Shown in pieces: positions 59,742-64,000 of a DNA stretch of 64,000 bases. Below the pieces are notes generated by a model. It had not been told where the DNA came from, did no database searches, and saw only the letters and a program-made list of their open reading frames with translations. The translations under genes were made by a program, and so were the position numbers. The stretch's first letter is position 1. The number at the start of each line of letters is the position of its first letter. The stretch comes from CBDBON01 sp965208395 (lineage in GTDB: Bacteria > Chloroflexota > Dehalococcoidia > Lucifugimonadales > CBDBON01), in NCBI GenBank assembly GCA_965208395.1, contig CBDBON010000002.1, positions 372,001 to 436,000 of the forward strand, in the 5' to 3' direction.

Positions 59742-59885
59742 TTTTTTCCCCTCCTACAGGCGGCACTCTGTGAATTACGTGTCAACCGTAGTCGGGCCGG
59801 GCCTTCCCGTCAACATGTCCTGGGGAGCTACCGTTTGACTGGACTCGGAGCCGTACGTACAATCGTCGTCACACTGGAGCGTGAG

Positions 59886-61574
59886 ATGGCTGTAGTATCC
59901 GGCAGTTACCTGATCGCTAAGACTCTCAAGGAGGAGGGTGTCGATACCCTCTTCTATCTGACGGGCAGCCCCATAGGGGACATAGTGCTCTCCTGTGACG
60001 AGCTGGGCATCAGGACGATCGACTTTCGGCACGAACAGGCCGCCGCCTTCGCGGCGCACGCCTACGCCCGAGTGACGGGCAGGCCGGGGGTCTGCACCGG
60101 TGTGTCAGGCCCCGGGACGCTGAACCTGCTCACCGGCGTCTACACCGCGGCGGTCGACTGCGCGCCTATGGTGGTCCTGGGCGGCGCGAGCGAGGTCCAT
60201 GAGGTCGGCCGCGACACCTTCCAGGAGGTCGACCAGGTTTCGATAATGCAGCCCCTGTGCAAGTACTGGCACCGACCAACGACGGTCGATCGGTACCCGG
60301 AGATCGTCAGCACCGCTTTCAGACAGACCACGTCGGGCCGTCCCGGCCCGGTCTACATCGACGTCGGTGCCGACGTCGTATACGAGCGGATCGAAGAGGA
60401 GGAGGCGGTCAGGCCCACCCGCGCCCTGAAGCGCAGCAGGCCGACTGCCGAGCCCTGCGCCGTCAGCGAAGCCGTGGAGATGCTCGCCGCCGCAGAGCGT
60501 CCGATCATCTTTGCCGGCGGCGGTGTTTTCTTCTCCGGGGGAGCGTCTGAGCTGCAGCGGCTCGTCGACGCGACCAAGATTCCCTTCTACACCGCGCCGA
60601 TGTCCCGGGGCCTGGTGCCTGAGGACCACGTGGTGTCCTTCCAGGGGGCCCGCAGCACTGCCATGCGGGAGGCCGACGTCGTCCTGGTGGTGGGTACACG
60701 GCTGAACTGGATGATGCAGCACGGCCGTCGCTTCTCGCCGGACGCCAAGATCATCCAGATCGACATCGAGGCTTCCGAGATAGGGCACAACCGGGACGCG
60801 GACCTGGGAATCGTGGGCGACGCGAAGGCGGTGCTCGGACAGCTTGCGGACGAGGCGGAGGTCCAACAGCCGCGCTTCGAGGACCAGCTGGAGTCGCCCT
60901 GGATCGTCCGTCTGCGTCAGGACAACGAGCGGAGAGCACGGCAGACGGCGCCTGTGATGAACTCCGACCAGCTACCGATACATCCTCTGAGGCTGTGCAA
61001 GGAGGTAAGGGATTTCCTGGACCGCGAGGCCATCCTGTCGGTGGACGGCAACGAGATACTCCACTTCGGCCGCCAGTCGATTCCAACGTACGTGCCGGGA
61101 CACCGCCTCAACTCCGGCGTGACGGGCACGATGGGGGTGGGCCTGCCGTACGGGATAGGCGCGCAGGTCGCAAAGCCCGGCGCCCAAGTGCTGGTGCTGC
61201 ACGGGGACGGCTCTATGGGAATGAACGCCATGGAGCTCGACACCGCGGTCCGGCACGATCTGCCGGTCGTCACGGTCGTGAGCAACAACGCCGGGTGGGG
61301 AGCCGCCATCCCGGGCCAGCGTACGCCGGGCCAGCATCTCGGCTTCACCGCGTTCCACGAGATGGCCGAGATGCTCGGCGGGTACGGCGAAGAGGTGAGG
61401 GAGCCCGATCAGATACGGCCCGCGCTCCAGAGGGCGTTCGACAGCGGCAAGCCCGCCGTGGTCAATGTCATAGTCGAGCCTACGGCGGGGGCGCAGTCGT
61501 CAGCATGGGTCGGCTCGTGGTCGGAGCCGGGCGCCGCCGAGGGTGCGGCGTCCTACGGCACAGGGTCGGCCTGA
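59886..61574 (+). CDS. Thiamine-diphosphate-dependent enzyme (acetolactate synthase/oxalyl-CoA decarboxylase type)
   Basis: A 562-residue TPP enzyme with N-terminal pyrimidine-binding domain (GSYLIAKTLKEEGVDTLFYL, catalytic Glu50 in FRHEQAAAFAAHAYARVTG), central domain (AERPIIFAGGGVFF, VVLVVGTRLNW) and C-terminal pyrophosphate domain with HGDGSMGMNAMELDTA closing in SNNAGWG. The length and a downstream CoA-transferase III gene make oxalyl-CoA decarboxylase-like chemistry possible. Acetolactate synthase or another carboligase is equally open. ATG at 59886 follows GGAG; the longer frame back to 59379 is antisense to the amidohydrolase. Confidence 0.87.
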   Translation: MAVVSGSYLIAKTLKEEGVDTLFYLTGSPIGDIVLSCDELGIRTIDFRHEQAAAFAAHAYARVTGRPGVCTGVSGPGTLNLLTGVYTAAVDCAPMVVLGGASEVHEVGRDTFQEVDQVSIMQPLCKYWHRPTTVDRYPEIVSTAFRQTTSGRPGPVYIDVGADVVYERIEEEEAVRPTRALKRSRPTAEPCAVSEAVEMLAAAERPIIFAGGGVFFSGGASELQRLVDATKIPFYTAPMSRGLVPEDHVVSFQGARSTAMREADVVLVVGTRLNWMMQHGRRFSPDAKIIQIDIEASEIGHNRDADLGIVGDAKAVLGQLADEAEVQQPRFEDQLESPWIVRLRQDNERRARQTAPVMNSDQLPIHPLRLCKEVRDFLDREAILSVDGNEILHFGRQSIPTYVPGHRLNSGVTGTMGVGLPYGIGAQVAKPGAQVLVLHGDGSMGMNAMELDTAVRHDLPVVTVVSNNAGWGAAIPGQRTPGQHLGFTAFHEMAEMLGGYGEEVREPDQIRPALQRAFDSGKPAVVNVIVEPTAGAQSSAWVGSWSEPGAAEGAASYGTGSA

Positions 61575-61591
61575 ACCAGGAGGAGACGCTA

Positions 61592-62029
61592 ATGTCAGAA
61601 GAAAACAAAGCACTCATCATGCTGATCTTCGATGAGGCTCTGAACGGAGGGAATCTCGATCTGATTGACAAGTACTTCACGTTCGAGCCGTTCGAGGACG
61701 ATCCCTCCCGGCCCAGCGCCTGGCCCATGAGAACAGGGCCGGAGGCGATCCGGGACGCCAAGCAGCAGCTAGCCGATCTCCGCGCCGCCTTCCCGGACAT
61801 CCGATGGGAGGTGCACGAACAGATAGCTGAGGGCGACAGGGTGGTGAACCGTTTCACGGTGACCGGAACCCACACCGGCGCCGAGTTCATGGGCATACCA
61901 CCCTCGGGAAAACGGTTCGAGATGAAAGGCCTCGGCATCGACCGCGTGGTCGACGGCGTCGTGCGGCAAGGGTGGGACGTCGCTGACACGCATGGACTGC
62001 TCCAGCAGCTTGGGGCCGCGTCCGACTAG
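61592..62029 (+). CDS. SnoaL-like ester cyclase family protein
   Basis: A 145-residue SnoaL/NTF2-fold protein: LNGGNLDLIDKYF, then AAFPDIRWEVHEQIAEGDRV and VTGTHTGAEFMGIPPSGKRF, a signature of this family. Members catalyse aldol cyclisation or are non-catalytic. It starts 17 bp after the TPP enzyme with AGGAGGAG, so it belongs to the same operon. Confidence 0.88.
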   Translation: MSEENKALIMLIFDEALNGGNLDLIDKYFTFEPFEDDPSRPSAWPMRTGPEAIRDAKQQLADLRAAFPDIRWEVHEQIAEGDRVVNRFTVTGTHTGAEFMGIPPSGKRFEMKGLGIDRVVDGVVRQGWDVADTHGLLQQLGAASD

Positions 62030-62072
62030 ATACGGAGGCTCCATCCGCCTCGCGGTACCGGAGGCAGGCGCT

Positions 62073-63302
62073 ATGACAGACGGACGGAATGGCAGGACCG
62101 GCCCGCTCGATGGCGTTCGCGTGATCGACTGGACCATCGCGCAGTTCGGGCCGGTGTCGACGATGATGCTGGCCGACATGGGCGCGGAGGTCATCAAGCT
62201 CGAGTCGCTCGACGGCGACAGCGGCCGTCAGGTGGAGCGGGTGGGCGGCTACAACTCAGGGATGCCCGACGGCATGTCGGCCTTCTTCGAGACGCTGAAC
62301 CGGCAGAAGCTCGGGGTCGCGCTGAACCTCAAGCATCCCAGAGGCGTAGAGGTCATGCGAGAGCTGGTCAAGCGGTCGGACGTCCTGGTGCAGAACTTCC
62401 GTCAGGGGGTCGCCGAACGCCTGGGCCTGGGCTACGACGATCTGACCGAATACAACCCACAGTTGATCTACGCCTCCGCGTCCGGGTACGGTCCGGAGGG
62501 CCCGGACTCGAACCGGCCCGCCTACGACCTGACCGGCGAGGCCCGGTCCGGCGCGCTCTGGTGGTCCGGGGCCGGCGACACGCCGATCGGTCTGCATCTT
62601 GCCGACCAGATCGGCGGGATCATGCTCTCCTATGGTGTGCTCGGAGCTCTCATCGCCCGGGAGCGGTTCGGATTCGGGCAGAAGCTGGACGTCTCTCACC
62701 TCGGCAGCATGATCTGGGGCCGGGGAATGCAGAACGGCATCTCTCTGCTCACCGGCATGGAGCTCGGCGGCCACGACCGCAGCGGAGCCACCAACGTCCT
62801 GTGGAACTTCTACAGGTGCAGCGACGGAGAGTGGATCGCGCTGGCGATGGGCCAGCAGGACCGGTACTGGCCTGTCTTCTGTAGAGCCATCGAGCGTCCC
62901 GAGCTCGTAGACGACGAGCGATTCAACACCATCGAGAAGCGCTATGAGAACCTGCAGGCGCTGGTTGAGTTGATCGACGCAGCGTTCGCGGAGAAGACGA
63001 GGGATGAGTGGGAGCGCGCGCTCGGCGAGGCGGGCGACCTGATATACCAGCGCGTGCAGAGGACGCTGGATTTGCCGAACGATCCGCAGGTGGTTGCGAA
63101 CGGATATATCGTTGACTTCGACCACCCCGTTCTGGGTCCGACGAAGTGGCCTCAGACACCGATAACCTACAGCAGGACTCCTCTTTCGACCCGGAAGATG
63201 GCGCCCGTTTTGGGCCAGGACACCGAGAGCGTGATGATAGACCTCCTGGGCTATTCGTGGGAGGATATCGAATCGCTGCATGACGAGGGGGTCATCCTGT
63301 AG
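62073..63302 (+). CDS. CaiB/BaiF family III CoA-transferase
   Basis: A 409-residue family III CoA-transferase, which moves CoA between carboxylic acids through a covalent Asp-acyl intermediate. DGVRVIDWTIAQFGPVSTMMLADMGAEVIKLE is the usual N-terminus. Asp152 in RPAYDLTGEARSG is the likely catalytic residue. GFGQKLDVSHLGSM and the small C-terminal domain follow. GGAGG precedes the ATG at 62073; the frame open to 61992 overlaps SnoaL. It is third in the TPP-SnoaL operon and ends 2 bp before the deacetylase start. Confidence 0.9.
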   Translation: MTDGRNGRTGPLDGVRVIDWTIAQFGPVSTMMLADMGAEVIKLESLDGDSGRQVERVGGYNSGMPDGMSAFFETLNRQKLGVALNLKHPRGVEVMRELVKRSDVLVQNFRQGVAERLGLGYDDLTEYNPQLIYASASGYGPEGPDSNRPAYDLTGEARSGALWWSGAGDTPIGLHLADQIGGIMLSYGVLGALIARERFGFGQKLDVSHLGSMIWGRGMQNGISLLTGMELGGHDRSGATNVLWNFYRCSDGEWIALAMGQQDRYWPVFCRAIERPELVDDERFNTIEKRYENLQALVELIDAAFAEKTRDEWERALGEAGDLIYQRVQRTLDLPNDPQVVANGYIVDFDHPVLGPTKWPQTPITYSRTPLSTRKMAPVLGQDTESVMIDLLGYSWEDIESLHDEGVIL

Positions 63303-63304
63303 AG

Positions 63305-64000
63305 ATGTCTCTGAGAATCCCGATCACGATGTGCCACGGCATCGTGGCCGAAGGCGAGAAGCCCCTGACGGTCGACCATTTCGACAGTCTAGTGCGGATC
63401 GCAAGCGAGTTGGGCTTCCGGTCCATCGACTACGACGACCTCGCGGCATGGCGCGCAGGGTCGTCCACGCTGCCTGATCGACCGATCATGTTCGACTTCG
63501 ACCATCCCGTGAGGTCGATGCGCTACGAGGTGCATGACGTCCTGGCGAAGTACGGCTACACGGGCAACCTCTTCATCTATACGAGTCCCTACGATCCCGA
63601 GTACGAGCGGCCGCTTCCGTGGGACGCCGACCAGGAGCACATGAGTTGGGACGAGCTCGGGGAGCTGCGCGAGGCGGGATGGCACATCGGGGCACACACG
63701 ATCAGCCACCCCGACCTGTCCGAGCTCGCCGCCGAGGACCCGGACGGCCGGATAGTCGCGACGGAGCTGGACCGCTCCAACGAGACGATCCGCCGGCACC
63801 TGGGGTTCACGCCCGACGACTTCGCCTTCACGGGCACAAGCTGGAGCAGCATCGCGGAACGGGAAGTCAAGAGGCGGTACCGGTTCGGCAGGCTTTGGAT
63901 CATAGGCTCCGAGTATATGGTGGACGGGCGTACGGTCCGCTACGCGGAGCTTGTGAAGGCGGGAGGCCCGGACGAACCGGACGGAGGCCCGCCCCAGGCC
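63305..64000 (+). CDS. Polysaccharide deacetylase (NodB-like), 3' truncated by window
   Basis: The frame starts at ATG 63305, 2 bp after the CoA-transferase stop, and is open through the right edge (232 codons seen). IMFDFDHPVRS (Asp64, Asp66) and GAHTISHPDLSEL (His131, His135) match the NodB metal motifs, and VATELDRSNETI is the usual following helix. The second Asp motif has FDHP where FDDG is usual, which is unusual. No signal peptide is seen. With the TPP enzyme and CoA-transferase upstream, a small-molecule deacylase role is as plausible as polysaccharide deacetylation. Confidence 0.82.
   Translation, partial: MSLRIPITMCHGIVAEGEKPLTVDHFDSLVRIASELGFRSIDYDDLAAWRAGSSTLPDRPIMFDFDHPVRSMRYEVHDVLAKYGYTGNLFIYTSPYDPEYERPLPWDADQEHMSWDELGELREAGWHIGAHTISHPDLSELAAEDPDGRIVATELDRSNETIRRHLGFTPDDFAFTGTSWSSIAEREVKRRYRFGRLWIIGSEYMVDGRTVRYAELVKAGGPDEPDGGPPQA

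Noticed and set aside
59379..59885. In-frame N-terminal extension of the TPP enzyme
   Set aside because: It runs antisense through the amidohydrolase gene and the enzyme's normal N-terminus starts at 59886.
59886..63302. Firm assignment as oxc-frc oxalate degradation genes
   Set aside because: The families fit, but specific active-site residues could not be checked and the SnoaL and deacetylase partners do not match, so only the family level is called.

Overview
The window is about 63% GC, densely coded, with near-consensus sigma70-type promoters. It looks like one contig of an uncultured free-living bacterium. The gene families suggest a Chloroflexota member, most likely SAR202/Dehalococcoidia-like: repeated amidohydrolases, D-aminoacylases, CocE/NonD hydrolases, DUF1800 and NHL proteins, CoA-transferase III, and solute-binding lipoproteins with Ala/Pro linkers. 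That placement is an inference from gene content, not from a marker gene. Both window edges cut genes: a VPS10/BNR-type protein on the left and a polysaccharide deacetylase on the right.

Layout. 0-12.7 kb: secreted or peripheral catabolic enzymes (BNR protein, MFS exporter, cyclophilin lipoprotein, D-aminoacylase, CocE hydrolase, SDR, acyl-CoA synthetase, amidase, amidohydrolase). 12.8-18.4 kb: a ProVWX-type glycine betaine importer, then an ammonium transporter followed by a GPP34-domain gene. 18.6-21.9 kb: the transglutaminase / alpha-E / circularly permuted ATP-grasp trio. 22.1-26.0 kb: a STAS / periplasmic binding protein / histidine kinase operon. 26.2-28.4 kb: an MBL hydrolase and DAHP synthase with what reads as a complete ribosome-mediated attenuator. 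28.4-32.6 kb: comEA-mscS-comEC. 32.8-43.0 kb: an oligopeptide-type ABC importer without ATPases, a CxxC lipoprotein, an FG-GAP/UnbV protein and two tandem CocE paralogues. 43.1-51.0 kb: two DUF1800-NHL modules arranged tail to tail around a D-aminoacylase and a beta-hydroxyacid dehydrogenase. 51.2-53.8 kb: a mobile element. 53.9-64 kb: BioY, a second ATPase-less oligopeptide importer, an amidohydrolase, and a TPP-enzyme / SnoaL / CoA-transferase III / deacetylase operon.

The most unusual part is the 2,574-bp element at 51226-53799. It has 12-bp perfect terminal inverted repeats and a 9-bp target duplication (CAACTGACG), and it encodes an IS1-family transposase. It also carries passengers that ordinary IS1 elements lack: four small genes, an MGMT-like small gene, a structured RNA leader whose loop is perfectly complementary to a ribosome binding site, and a tRNA. 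That tRNA has anticodon GAG (Leu) on a body that looks serine-type (G73, Ser-like D arm, long variable arm).

Second is the aro attenuator: a consensus promoter, a nearly leaderless 30-codon peptide with W-F-L-P-Y-I-Y-F, mutually exclusive hairpins and an intrinsic terminator ahead of DAHP synthase.

Together the genes suggest an oligotrophic scavenger of peptides, osmolytes, amides, acyl compounds and D-amino-acid derivatives. Both oligopeptide importers would need ATPases encoded elsewhere.
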